From Kiritimatiellia bacterium (lineage in GTDB: Bacteria; Verrucomicrobiota; Kiritimatiellia; PWTM01), in contig JAOACR010000020.1 in assembly GCA_026417735.1 (NCBI GenBank), forward strand, positions 124,001-188,000: a stretch of 64,000 nt of DNA. The letters are read 5' to 3'. Below the pieces are notes generated by a model, which was given only the letters and a program-made list of their open reading frames with translations, was not told where the DNA came from and did no database searches. Within the stretch, counting starts at the first letter, position 1; each line of letters begins with the position of its first letter. A program made the translations under genes and the position numbers. Below are positions 7,897 through 16,476 of the stretch, in pieces.

Positions 7897-8811
7897 ATGG
7901 ATCCGGTGGTCATTGGGCTGGCGGGCGGTTCGATGCTGGTGCTGGCGGTCGGTGCCGGCTACGTGCTGGGCTGGGCAAAAGACGCACTGCGGGTTGAAGT
8001 GGATCCGCGCGTGGACGAGGTTCTCGCCGCGCTCCCGGGTGCAAACTGCGGCGGCTGTGGCTACGTGGGATGCGGCAGCTACGCGGAGGCGGTTGTGCTG
8101 AAGGGGGAGCTGCCGGACAAGTGCCCCGTCGGTGGGCCTTCAGTTGCGGCGGCGGTGGCGGCGATCATGGGCCTGGACGTGAAACCTTCATGGCCGAAGC
8201 GGCCAATCGTCCATTGCCGCGCAAAACTGAATGACCGGCTGCAGCGTGTTCCGTACGAGGGCGAGCCCAGCTGCGCGGCCGCAAACCTGGTCGCCGGTGT
8301 GCAGGGCTGCATCTACGGGTGCCTCGGCTTTGGCGACTGCGTTCGCGCCTGTGCATTCGACGCAATCCACATCGAGGACGGTCTGGCGGTGGTGGACTAC
8401 GAGGCCTGTACCGGCTGCGGCGCCTGCGCACGCGTGTGCCCCCGCAACATCATCACGATGGTGCCGTTCAAGCGCGACCGCATGCTTGCGGTGGCCTGTT
8501 CGAACAAGGACTTCGGCAAGGAGGTCAAGGACGTCTGCACCGTGGGCTGCATCGGCTGCCGCGCCTGTGGGAAACGGAGCCCGATTTTCCAGTTTCGCGA
8601 CGGCAACCTGCCGACGATCGACTACGACGCCTACGATCCGGACGCGCTCGAAGGCGTGGACGCCGCGGTTGAAAAATGCCCAATGCACGGCCTGATCTAT
8701 GTCGGCAAACCCACGCCAAGAGACCTCGCCGCCGCGGGGGACGCTGAGGTGCCCGCCGTCGTCACCGCGGACTTCAAGACGACGGTGGACAAGACCGACT
8801 GGCAGGGCTGA
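7897..8811 (+). CDS. rnfB: RnfB-type electron transport complex subunit
   Basis: A 304-residue RnfB homologue: an N-terminal membrane anchor (about residues 5-27), then the 4Fe-4S domain C51-x2-C54-x4-C59-x16-C76 (ANCGGCGYVGCG, DKCPVGG), then two ferredoxin-type clusters around CIYGCLGFGDCVRACAFDAI and CTGCGACARVCPRNII, and a further Cys-rich stretch CTVGCIGCRACGKRSP typical of the longer RnfB proteins of clostridia and PVC bacteria. RnfB passes electrons from ferredoxin to the membrane-bound Na+/H+-pumping Rnf complex. None of rnfACDEG is in the window: the gene is flanked by a pseudopilin and by acpS on the opposite strand. Its 3' end overlaps the 3' end of acpS by 38 bp. Either the remaining rnf genes lie elsewhere or this is a stand-alone ferredoxin-like membrane protein. 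Confidence 0.88.
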   Translation: MDPVVIGLAGGSMLVLAVGAGYVLGWAKDALRVEVDPRVDEVLAALPGANCGGCGYVGCGSYAEAVVLKGELPDKCPVGGPSVAAAVAAIMGLDVKPSWPKRPIVHCRAKLNDRLQRVPYEGEPSCAAANLVAGVQGCIYGCLGFGDCVRACAFDAIHIEDGLAVVDYEACTGCGACARVCPRNIITMVPFKRDRMLAVACSNKDFGKEVKDVCTVGCIGCRACGKRSPIFQFRDGNLPTIDYDAYDPDALEGVDAAVEKCPMHGLIYVGKPTPRDLAAAGDAEVPAVVTADFKTTVDKTDWQG

Positions 8812-9268
8812 GGAGACCCGCGCCGGCCGCGATCTCCGTGGGCCGACCGATCAGCACCACCACCGCGATTGCGAGCGTGTGGCTGTGGGTGATGCTGACG
8901 TGGATTCGCTTCACCCCCATCCGTGCGGCCAATCGCGCCGCATTCCCACAGAGCCGCACACCCGGCGCGCCGCTGCGGGGGTCGCGGATCACTTGCACAT
9001 CTCGCCAGCCGACCCGATCCCCGATGCCGGTGCCGAACGCTTTTGCCACCGCCTCCTTCACCGCGAAACGGCCGGCATAGTGCCGCCACGGAGCGGACTG
9101 ACCCTCACAGTAAGCGCGTTCCTCGCCGCGGAACACCCGGGAGAGGAAGCGGTCTCCCCAGTTCACAATCGCCTGACGGACGCGCTCACCTTCCACGACA
9201 TCCACGCCGATGCCAAGCAGCGTTTCGGATTCCGGCCCCGTCGCACGAGATCGCCGCCGCGAGCTCAT
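8774..9268 (-). CDS. acpS: Holo-[acyl-carrier-protein] synthase
   Basis: A 164-residue AcpS. The enzyme transfers 4'-phosphopantetheine from CoA to the active serine of acyl carrier protein. The two family motifs are present: LLGIGVDVVEGERV (Mg-binding Asp) and GRFAVKEAVAKAFGTGIG (Glu/Lys of the active site), with RIHVSITHSHTLAIAVVV at the end of the fold. AcpS is usually about 125 residues; here there are about 15 extra residues at the N-terminus and about 25 at the C-terminus. The C-terminal tail is encoded on the strand opposite the last 38 bp of rnfB, so the two genes overlap tail to tail. Its ATG overlaps the pdxJ stop (ATGA at 9265-9268). Third gene of the diguanylate cyclase-pdxJ-acpS operon; the pdxJ-acpS pairing is seen in many bacteria. 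Confidence 0.92.
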   Translation of the reverse strand: MSSRRRSRATGPESETLLGIGVDVVEGERVRQAIVNWGDRFLSRVFRGEERAYCEGQSAPWRHYAGRFAVKEAVAKAFGTGIGDRVGWRDVQVIRDPRSGAPGVRLCGNAARLAARMGVKRIHVSITHSHTLAIAVVVLIGRPTEIAAGAGLLSPASRSCPPSS

Positions 9269-10029
9269 CGACGCCCCCCGCGATAAGCCCGCATCCCCTC
9301 CAGCATCGCGCGCACCGCCGCCTCGAGGCCGACGAACACCGCATCGCAGACCAGACTGTGTCCGATGTTGAGGGTGTCGAGATATGGGATCTCAAGAATC
9401 CCCCGCAGGTTGCCCAGATGAATGCCATGACCCGCGTTGATCCGCAGCCCCAGTTCGTGCCCGCGGACCGCCGCGCGCACCAGCCGCTCCAGCTCTGCGG
9501 CGGCCACCGCCGGCGATCCGCTGCAATAGCGGCCCGTATGCAGTTCGACGCACCGCGCACCGATCTCAACGGCGGCCTCCAGATGGGCAGGCTCCGGTTC
9601 GATGAACAAGCTGACCTCGATTCCCCCCCCTTGCAGTGCGCGGACCACTGGCGCCAGCTCCTTGCGCCTCCCCGCAACGTCCAGGCCGCCTTCGGTCGTC
9701 AGCTCGGCCCGCCGCTCGGGCACGAGGCACACCTCGTCTGGTCGCACCGACAGCGCAAACTCGACCATCGCCGGCACGGCGGCCATTTCCAGGTTGAGCG
9801 GCAGACCGCCCCACGCTTTCAGCGCCCGCACATCCGCGTCCTGGATGTGCCGCCGGTCCTCCCGCAGATGCACCGTGATCCCGTGCGCGCCCGCGGACGC
9901 ACACGCGCGAGCCGCCCGCAGTAGGTCGGGATACGGTGTCCCCCGCAGCTGCCGGAGCGTCGCGATGTGGTCCACGTTCACGCCAAGGCGCAGCCCGTCG
10001 GGAGAGCGCGCGGAACCGCCCGCGTTCAT
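9265..10029 (-). CDS. pdxJ: Pyridoxine 5'-phosphate synthase
   Basis: A 254-residue PdxJ, which condenses 1-deoxyxylulose 5-phosphate with 3-amino-2-oxopropyl phosphate in the DXP-dependent vitamin B6 pathway. Recognisable segments: LRLGVNVDHIATLRQLRGTP near the N-terminus, GITVHLREDRRHIQD (the HLREDRRHI motif lining the active site), LNLEMA, DEVCLVPERR, FIEPEP, VELHTGRY and a glycine-rich phosphate site INAGHGIHLGN. The start is the ATG at 10029, which shares its first base with the stop of the upstream diguanylate cyclase gene (TGATG); a further in-frame extension upstream would lie inside that gene and adds no conserved sequence. Size matches the family. Confidence 0.95.
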   Translation of the reverse strand: MNAGGSARSPDGLRLGVNVDHIATLRQLRGTPYPDLLRAARACASAGAHGITVHLREDRRHIQDADVRALKAWGGLPLNLEMAAVPAMVEFALSVRPDEVCLVPERRAELTTEGGLDVAGRRKELAPVVRALQGGGIEVSLFIEPEPAHLEAAVEIGARCVELHTGRYCSGSPAVAAAELERLVRAAVRGHELGLRINAGHGIHLGNLRGILEIPYLDTLNIGHSLVCDAVFVGLEAAVRAMLEGMRAYRGGRR

Positions 10030-11186
10030 CACCAGACGTCCTCCACCGGCCGTTCCTCCAGCTGCCCCCGCTGCATCTCCGGTCGGTACACCGCCCACGT
10101 TCCGGGTCCCTGGCGACGCAGCCACTGCACGGCCACCGCTGCCGCATCCAACACATGGGCGGGCCGGACCGGCCCACCAATCCCAGCCAGCCCCACCCGA
10201 ATGCCGTACGGCAGGCGCAGCTCGCCCAGCCGCGCCGGCGACGAACGGGCGCTCTCAATCAGCCGCCGCGCCACCTGCTCCGCCGCCGTCAGCGGACAGT
10301 CCAACACCGCCAAAAACTCGTCCTCCCCCACTCGCCCCAGCAGATCGCTCTGGCGCAGCGCCGCCGACAGCGCGTCCGCGCACGCCCGCACCACTGCGTC
10401 GCCCGCCTCGCGGCCGAAACGTTCATTGATCGCACCCAGGCGGTCCAGATCCACATGCAACACCGATACCGGCCGCCCGCGGTACCGGCAGTTCGAAATA
10501 AACTTCCTGGCCGCCCGCCCCATTCGATCGGCCCGCAACAGACCGGTCACTGGATCCAGCATCGCCTGCTCCGCGGGCGTCGGCGGCGTATCCTCGGCCG
10601 GATCGGCCCTCTCACCGCCCGCCCCGTCCACCGGCAGCACACACACACCCGTCCGCCCCCCCGCCGCCGCGGCATCCGCACGCCGTTCCGCCACCGCAAG
10701 CAATTCCTCCGCGCTTTCACCATCCGCCGGATATTCGGCGACTCCCGCAAACGACTCCACGGGGCCCACCTCCGCCGCGCTCGCCTCGTTCAGCACGGCC
10801 CGCCAACGCGCGACGGCGATGGGCGCACACGCGGCGGGCGCGTCCAGGACCACCACCGTGCGGTCCGGCGCAAGCGCCACCACATCATCGGTGCGTCGGA
10901 CCATCGCGCGCAGTCGGCGTGCCCGAACCCCCTGTCCGATGTTGTCCGCCGCGGTCCGCCAGCGGATCAGCACCACGCAGAACGGACCGCTCCGCCCCCG
11001 TCCGCGCCGCAAGCGCCGCGAAACGCTCAGCGCCAGCAGCTCCGGAGGCTCGAGATCCGCCGCACCACTGCGCGCCGCGCGCAGCAGCCACTCGTACTTC
11101 ACCAGGCTGTACCCCAGCGCGAGCAGGGCGGCCGCGGCCGCGAAGGCCACCGCGATCTGCGTCCACATCTGTGCGGTGCCCGCCAT
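10029..11186 (-). CDS. Membrane-anchored diguanylate cyclase-like protein, tandem GGDEF
   Basis: A 385-residue protein with an N-terminal membrane segment (about residues 5-30, WTQIAVAFAAAAALLALGYS). Residues about 225-385 form a GGDEF domain: SVLHVDLDRLGAINERFG (metal-binding Asp) and the signature as RVGEDEFLAVL (residues 287-291 GEDEF instead of GGDEF). An inhibitory I-site RxxD (RQSD) sits exactly five residues upstream. The region before it (about 60-165, PFCVVLIRWRTAADN to TVVVLDAP) looks like a second, degenerate GGDEF fold with no signature. Whether GEDEF still makes cyclic di-GMP is uncertain; the kept I-site argues for at least c-di-GMP binding. ATG at 11186 is preceded by TATAGC (11200-11205 on the minus strand). 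Head of the operon with pdxJ and acpS, an unusual pairing. Confidence 0.8.
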   Translation of the reverse strand: MAGTAQMWTQIAVAFAAAAALLALGYSLVKYEWLLRAARSGAADLEPPELLALSVSRRLRRGRGRSGPFCVVLIRWRTAADNIGQGVRARRLRAMVRRTDDVVALAPDRTVVVLDAPAACAPIAVARWRAVLNEASAAEVGPVESFAGVAEYPADGESAEELLAVAERRADAAAAGGRTGVCVLPVDGAGGERADPAEDTPPTPAEQAMLDPVTGLLRADRMGRAARKFISNCRYRGRPVSVLHVDLDRLGAINERFGREAGDAVVRACADALSAALRQSDLLGRVGEDEFLAVLDCPLTAAEQVARRLIESARSSPARLGELRLPYGIRVGLAGIGGPVRPAHVLDAAAVAVQWLRRQGPGTWAVYRPEMQRGQLEERPVEDVW

Positions 11187-11289
11187 GATCGCGCGCCATG
11201 CTATACGATCACCGGCCACCGCGAAAGGAGAGCGGCGGTCAGTTGGCGACCGGCTCGCGCCGCGCGGTCCGCCACCGTAGGGTGTTTTC

Positions 11290-12339
11290 GTGAGCGTGAA
11301 CGTCCCGCGCCTCTTGCGCCACTTTCCCGCGCTGTCGCGGCGACACTTTCTGGCCGCCACCGCCGCGACAGGATGGGCCACCCTCCGCGCGGTCGCGCTC
11401 GACTGGGACGGCCTCGCGGAGGATCTGGCGGATGTCGCCGACCGGCTCGACGCGTGGATGGGCAGCGCGATGGCGGAGTGGACCGAGCAGCTGGCCGCAG
11501 ACCTCCGGCAGAACGCGCTCGTGCTGCTGCGGGCCGCAGACGAGGCATTGCAGGGACTCTCCGAAGAGCAGCTCGCGGAGCTGGAACCGTGGCTACGCCT
11601 TGCGGCGGATCATGCCGCTGAGATTCGCGAGCTGGCACCCTATGCCGCGTGGTTGCGTGCGCGGCTTGACTATTTCGCGGCAGCCCGTGAAGCGATCGCG
11701 ATTGCGCCGCTCCAGCCCGTCCGTCCGCGTCCGCCCGCCCCCTCACCGCCCTGGCGGCGTCCACCTGTTCGACAGCCCGTCCCACCACCGGCGCCGGTGC
11801 GAGCACGCCGCGCTCGAGCCGAAAGTGCCCCAGCTCTCTGGCGGAAGCGCACGGCGGCCTCACCGCCTCCCCCCCCCGAAGCGCAAACACTCCTACCGCT
11901 TTTGAAGGGAGCGTTCCGGGCCGAACGCGTTCCGGTCGAGCTGGTGTGGATCGCTCAGGTGGAGTCATCGTTCGATCCCCGCGCCCGGAGCCCCCGGGGC
12001 GCCGCGGGTCTTTTTCAGCTGATGCCGGCCACCGCGCGCTCGCTCGGCCTGCAAACCGAACCTGAGGACGAGCGTGAGAATCCCGCGCGATCGGCCGGTG
12101 CCGCCGCGCGATACTTGCGACAGCTCCACGCCCGCTTCGGCTCCTGGCCACTTGCGCTGGCCGCCTACAACGCCGGCGAGCGCCGCGTGCGCACAGCACT
12201 TCAAGAGAACAACGCGCGCACGTTCGAAGAGATCGCACCCGCGCTGCCGATCGAAACGCGGATGTACGTGCCCCGAGTGCTCGAAACGATCCGCGCACGC
12301 GAGGGGCTGGATCCGGCCCGCCTTCCGCCCCCGGGATGA
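11290..12339 (+). CDS. Lytic murein transglycosylase (SLT domain), Tat-type signal
   Basis: A 349-residue exported protein. The N-terminus has SRRHFLAATAATGWATL, a twin-arginine-like signal, followed by an alpha-helical region (about 40-140) and a Pro/Arg-rich linker (about 145-195). The C-terminal SLT domain has the catalytic glutamate in AQVESSFDP (E225), GAAGLFQLMPATA, ARYLRQLHARFGSWPLALAAYNAG and RMYVPRVL, all hallmarks of family 1 (Slt/MltC-like) transglycosylases, which cut peptidoglycan glycan strands with formation of 1,6-anhydromuramic acid. The start is GTG at 11290 because it precedes the signal directly. It is divergent from the diguanylate cyclase gene and ends 7 bp before the convergent lapA-like gene. 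Confidence 0.88.
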   Translation: MSVNVPRLLRHFPALSRRHFLAATAATGWATLRAVALDWDGLAEDLADVADRLDAWMGSAMAEWTEQLAADLRQNALVLLRAADEALQGLSEEQLAELEPWLRLAADHAAEIRELAPYAAWLRARLDYFAAAREAIAIAPLQPVRPRPPAPSPPWRRPPVRQPVPPPAPVRARRARAESAPALWRKRTAASPPPPPEAQTLLPLLKGAFRAERVPVELVWIAQVESSFDPRARSPRGAAGLFQLMPATARSLGLQTEPEDERENPARSAGAAARYLRQLHARFGSWPLALAAYNAGERRVRTALQENNARTFEEIAPALPIETRMYVPRVLETIRAREGLDPARLPPPG

Positions 12340-12346
12340 GACGGCG

Positions 12347-12526
12347 TTACTTCAGCAGCGCTCCCACCAAGACACCGACCGCTGCGAACCCCAGGTAGGC
12401 AAACGCCGCGCGCATCGAATACGACGTCACCGCCAGATTCAGCGTGACGGTGTCGCGCGCATTGAGCAGCATCACGAGTACCGCGATGCCCATCAGCGCC
12501 AGCGCCAGCGCCAGCTTTCGATTCAT
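12347..12526 (-). CDS. Small two-helix membrane protein, LapA/DUF1049-like
   Basis: A 59-residue protein with two hydrophobic helices: LALALALMGIAVLVMLLNA and YLGFAAVGVLVGALLK, joined by RDTVTLNLAVTSYSMR. The layout of helix, a short TVTLNL beta-like linker and a second helix resembles the lipopolysaccharide assembly protein A domain (DUF1049) family. ATG at 12526 is chosen over an upstream start because GGAG lies 7 nt before it. It stands alone between a convergent lytic transglycosylase gene and tsaD. Function in this organism cannot be stated; LapA proteins act in LPS assembly or FtsH-dependent control of LPS synthesis in proteobacteria. Confidence 0.6.
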   Translation of the reverse strand: MNRKLALALALMGIAVLVMLLNARDTVTLNLAVTSYSMRAAFAYLGFAAVGVLVGALLK

Positions 12527-12623
12527 GGAAGTCTCCGCCAAGAGGTCCAATCGACCAAGCTGCCCGTCACTCTACCGAAACGGCGTAGCCCTCCGCAATC
12601 CCCGACCGCCTCACCGCGCTGGG

Positions 12624-13673
12624 TCAGCCGAGCGGCCAGCTGGGTCGCACGTCGAGCGCCTCCGGTGGATCGGCCACCTCACACCATCCCGCCAGTGCAG
12701 CTGACGCAATCATCGCCGCGTTGTCGGTACACAGCTCGGGTGGCGCAACCCGAAAACGGCAACCTGCCCGCGCGGCCTCCTCCGCGCAGCGCGAGCGCAG
12801 TCGCGCATTCCGCGCCACGCCGCCCGCCAGCCCGACGATCGCGGGCCGGAACCGCTCGATCGCCCGCCGCAGTCGCAGCACAAGCGCGTCCACCACTGCC
12901 TGCTGGAACGACGCCGCCCAGTCCGCCACCGTCAGCACCGGCCCGCGGACCGCTGCATCCCGGAAACGATAGAGCAATGAGGTCTTCAGTCCGCTAAAAC
13001 TGAAACACAGCTCCGGCACCAGCCCCGAAGCGGGGGGCACGTCCGCCGGGTCAATTTCGCTCCTCGGCAGTTCCACCGCCGCAGCATTGCCTTTGCGAGC
13101 GGCGGATTCGATTGCGGGTCCGCCGGGATAGCCCAGCCCCAAAATTCGCGCGGCCTTGTCGAGGGCTTCCCCCGCCGCATCGTCCATGGTGGTCCCAACC
13201 ACGAGGGGGCGGGACCTCCCCTCCGTCCGCACCAGGCAGGTGTGCCCGCCGGAGACCAACAGGACCACCGCCGGGTGCTCGCGATCCTCTTCGCACGACA
13301 CCGGATCATGAAACACTGACTCATAGTGCCCGGCCAGGTGGTGAACACCCCAAAGCCGAATGCCCAGCCGAAGCGCCAGCGCTTTCGCGGCGGCAACGCC
13401 CACCAACAGCGACGTCGCCAGCCCCGGCCCGCACGTCACCGCTACCCCCTCCAGCCGATCCCACCTCGTACCCGCACGCCGAAGCGCCTCCGCGATCAGA
13501 TCCGGCAGCCGCTCCGCGTGCAACCGCGCCGCCACCTCCGGCACAACGCCCCCATATGGCCGGTGGTGCGGAATCTGGCTGTGCACAACGTTGGAGAGAA
13601 TCCGGCCGCCCGATTCAACCACCGCCGCCGCAGTCTCATCGCAAGAGGTTTCAATGCCCAGCATCAGCGCCAT
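12624..13673 (-). CDS. tsaD: tRNA threonylcarbamoyladenosine synthase subunit TsaD
   Basis: A 349-residue TsaD/Kae1/Qri7 protein, which transfers the threonylcarbamoyl group to A37 of ANN-decoding tRNAs together with TsaB, TsaC and TsaE. Family motifs in order: LMLGIETSCDETAAAVV (ASKHA phosphate-1), VPEVAARLHAERLP, VTCGPGLATSLLVG, VHHLAGHYESV (two His binding the metal), VSGGHTCLV, MDDAAGEALDKAARILGLGYPGGP, FSFSGLKTSL and GLAGGVARNARLR, CTDNAAMIA. Length is near the family norm of about 340. The start at 13673 gives MALMLGIETS; the next ATG at 13664 is also possible. It is the first gene downstream of the gdhA terminator and is probably transcribed on its own. Confidence 0.96.
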   Translation of the reverse strand: MALMLGIETSCDETAAAVVESGGRILSNVVHSQIPHHRPYGGVVPEVAARLHAERLPDLIAEALRRAGTRWDRLEGVAVTCGPGLATSLLVGVAAAKALALRLGIRLWGVHHLAGHYESVFHDPVSCEEDREHPAVVLLVSGGHTCLVRTEGRSRPLVVGTTMDDAAGEALDKAARILGLGYPGGPAIESAARKGNAAAVELPRSEIDPADVPPASGLVPELCFSFSGLKTSLLYRFRDAAVRGPVLTVADWAASFQQAVVDALVLRLRRAIERFRPAIVGLAGGVARNARLRSRCAEEAARAGCRFRVAPPELCTDNAAMIASAALAGWCEVADPPEALDVRPSWPLG

Positions 13674-13727
13674 GCGGATACTTTGGCCGCACCGCCGGCA
13701 CAGCACAAGGCACGGTTCCTTAAACGA

Positions 13728-13757
13728 AACGGCGCCGCGGCAAACCGCGGCGCCGTT
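13728..13757 (-). terminator. Rho-independent terminator of gdhA
   Basis: A perfect 13-bp inverted repeat, arms at 13728-13740 and 13745-13757 with a 4-nt loop, all G/C-rich. It lies 17 bp after the gdhA stop. On the minus strand the stem is followed by TCGTTT, a short U-rich tail. Confidence 0.75.
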
Positions 13758-13774
13758 GTGTTGCGCGGCCGGCC

Positions 13775-15196
<1,422 letters not shown>

Positions 15197-15240
15197 TCAC
15201 GGCTGCATCTGGGTGCCCAGAGGGACGGACAATTCACAAA

Positions 15241-15256
15241 ACGGCATATTTGCCGT
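15241..15256. promoter_or_regulatory. Candidate repressor operator, ACGGCA-N4-TGCCGT
   Basis: A perfect 6-4-6 palindrome. It would lie about 11-26 nt downstream of the transcription start predicted from the gdhA promoter at 15274-15302, a normal roadblock position for a repressor. The known archaeal NrpR operator GGAA-N6-TTCC does not occur in this intergenic region. Confidence 0.45.
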
Positions 15257-15273
15257 AATATTGGGGACAAACA

Positions 15274-15302
15274 ATTGTAGGATCGAGATCACACATTCGA
15301 AA
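15274..15302 (-). promoter_or_regulatory. Probable gdhA promoter
   Basis: On the minus strand TTTCGA (15302-15297), 17 bp, TACAAT (15279-15274). The overlapping palindrome TTCGAA (15296-15301) can serve on the plus strand as the -35 of the repressor gene, with CAAGAT (15320-15325) after 18 bp as its -10; a further inverted repeat CTTGC-N4-GCAAG (15310-15323) covers that spacer and -10. The two promoters would thus share one -35 region back to back. Confidence 0.45.
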
Positions 15303-15351
15303 CTGCGCGCTTGCAACGGCAAGATCAACGGGAAAAAGCGGGAGGCACCGG

Positions 15352-16386
15352 GTGACCTCTGACGGTTCGGAACGGTCGGCGCGGATTGAACGCGCGATTC
15401 TGCGCGCATTGCTGACGGCGGAACGGCCGCTCGGCGCTGCCAAAATCGCGGAGCATTTGGCCGAGCGCGGCATTGACCTCCAGCCACGATCGGTGCGCTA
15501 CCACCTGTCGAGGACTGACCGCGCCGGTTGGACCCGTTTGGTCGACCGGCGCCACGGACGGCGGCTCACCGAGTTGGGGGCGGAGGAAGCCCGGCGTGTC
15601 AATGCCGAGGAGAAGTTGGGCTTCATTGCCGCGCGGATGGACGACCTCGGGTATCGAATGACTTTCGATCTGCGCACGATGGCCGGCTCCGTGGTGGCGA
15701 ACACCGCGCTGCTCTCCGCACGGGATCTTTCCCGCGCGGTACCACTGCTGGAACCAGTTCTGCGCGCCCGGCTGGCCATGGGATCCCGAATCGCCCTGGC
15801 GCGCGAATCCGAACGACTCGCCGGCCTCACGGTCCCTGCGGACCAGATCGCGCTCGGGACTATGTGCAGCATCACGGTCAACGGCATTCTGCTCAAACTC
15901 GGTATTCCCGTAACCTCTCGCTACGGCGGTCTGCTTGAACTCGTGGATGGTCGGCCCCGTCGATTCGTCGAGCTGATCGAGTACCGCGGCACCACAGTGG
16001 ACCCGCTCGAGCTGTTCATCCGGGCCGGCCTCACGCGCGTCCAGGCGGCCGCACGAACCGGTCGCGGACTGGTCGGCGCCAGCGTACGCGAAATCCCCGC
16101 GATGGCGGTGCCGGAAGTGCTCCGGGTGCGCCGCGAACTCCAGGACCGGGACGTGCACGCGATCCTGGAAGTCGGGCGCCCGGGCCGGCCGCTGCTGGAC
16201 GTCGCCATTTCCGAGGGGCGGGCGGGCATCCTCGTGCTGGGCGGCCTGAACGCGTTCGCAGCCCTGGTCGAGGCGGGTGTCCCCGTCCAACTGCAGCCTC
16301 TGGCGGGACTCGAAAACCTCCGAGCCTTTCGGCCGTACCGCGAGATCGCCTCGCTCGCACGGCCCGTCAGCCCTCTGCTCGATTGA
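15352..16386 (+). CDS. nrpR: NrpR-type transcriptional repressor (winged helix + NrpR domain)
   Basis: A 344-residue DNA-binding protein. Residues about 8-75 form a winged helix of the ribonuclease R/NrpR type (IERAILRALLTAERPLGAAK, ERGIDLQPRSVRYHLSRTDR, GWTRLVDRRHGRRLTELG). The rest (about 90-330) resembles the NrpR regulatory domain (DUF128): VPADQIALGTMCSITVNGIL, IPVTSRYGGLLEL, RFVELIEYRGTTVDPLELFI, SVREIPAMA, VGASV, LGGLNAFAALVEAG. In methanogens NrpR represses nif, glnA and amt genes and is released by 2-oxoglutarate. GTG 15352 has GGAGG 6 nt upstream. Only one NrpR domain is present, as in the split archaeal form. Its position divergent from gdhA matches that role. Assignment is from motif recall; the ligand and targets here are inferred. 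Confidence 0.75.
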   Translation: MTSDGSERSARIERAILRALLTAERPLGAAKIAEHLAERGIDLQPRSVRYHLSRTDRAGWTRLVDRRHGRRLTELGAEEARRVNAEEKLGFIAARMDDLGYRMTFDLRTMAGSVVANTALLSARDLSRAVPLLEPVLRARLAMGSRIALARESERLAGLTVPADQIALGTMCSITVNGILLKLGIPVTSRYGGLLELVDGRPRRFVELIEYRGTTVDPLELFIRAGLTRVQAAARTGRGLVGASVREIPAMAVPEVLRVRRELQDRDVHAILEVGRPGRPLLDVAISEGRAGILVLGGLNAFAALVEAGVPVQLQPLAGLENLRAFRPYREIASLARPVSPLLD

Positions 16387-16424
16387 GCCGGCGCCGATCA
16401 GTGCGCGCCACGCCACACAAGCCA

Positions 16425-16454
16425 TTGGCGATGGCGCCCGCGCCACGCTATGCT
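16425..16454 (+). promoter_or_regulatory. Sigma70-like promoter of the two-component operon
   Basis: TTGGCG (16425-16430), 18 bp, TATGCT (16449-16454). The -10 box covers the ATG at 16450, so that codon is unlikely to start the kinase; ATG 16459 or 16477 is more likely. Confidence 0.4.
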
Positions 16455-16476
16455 GCGAATGTCCGACACTCGCGCA

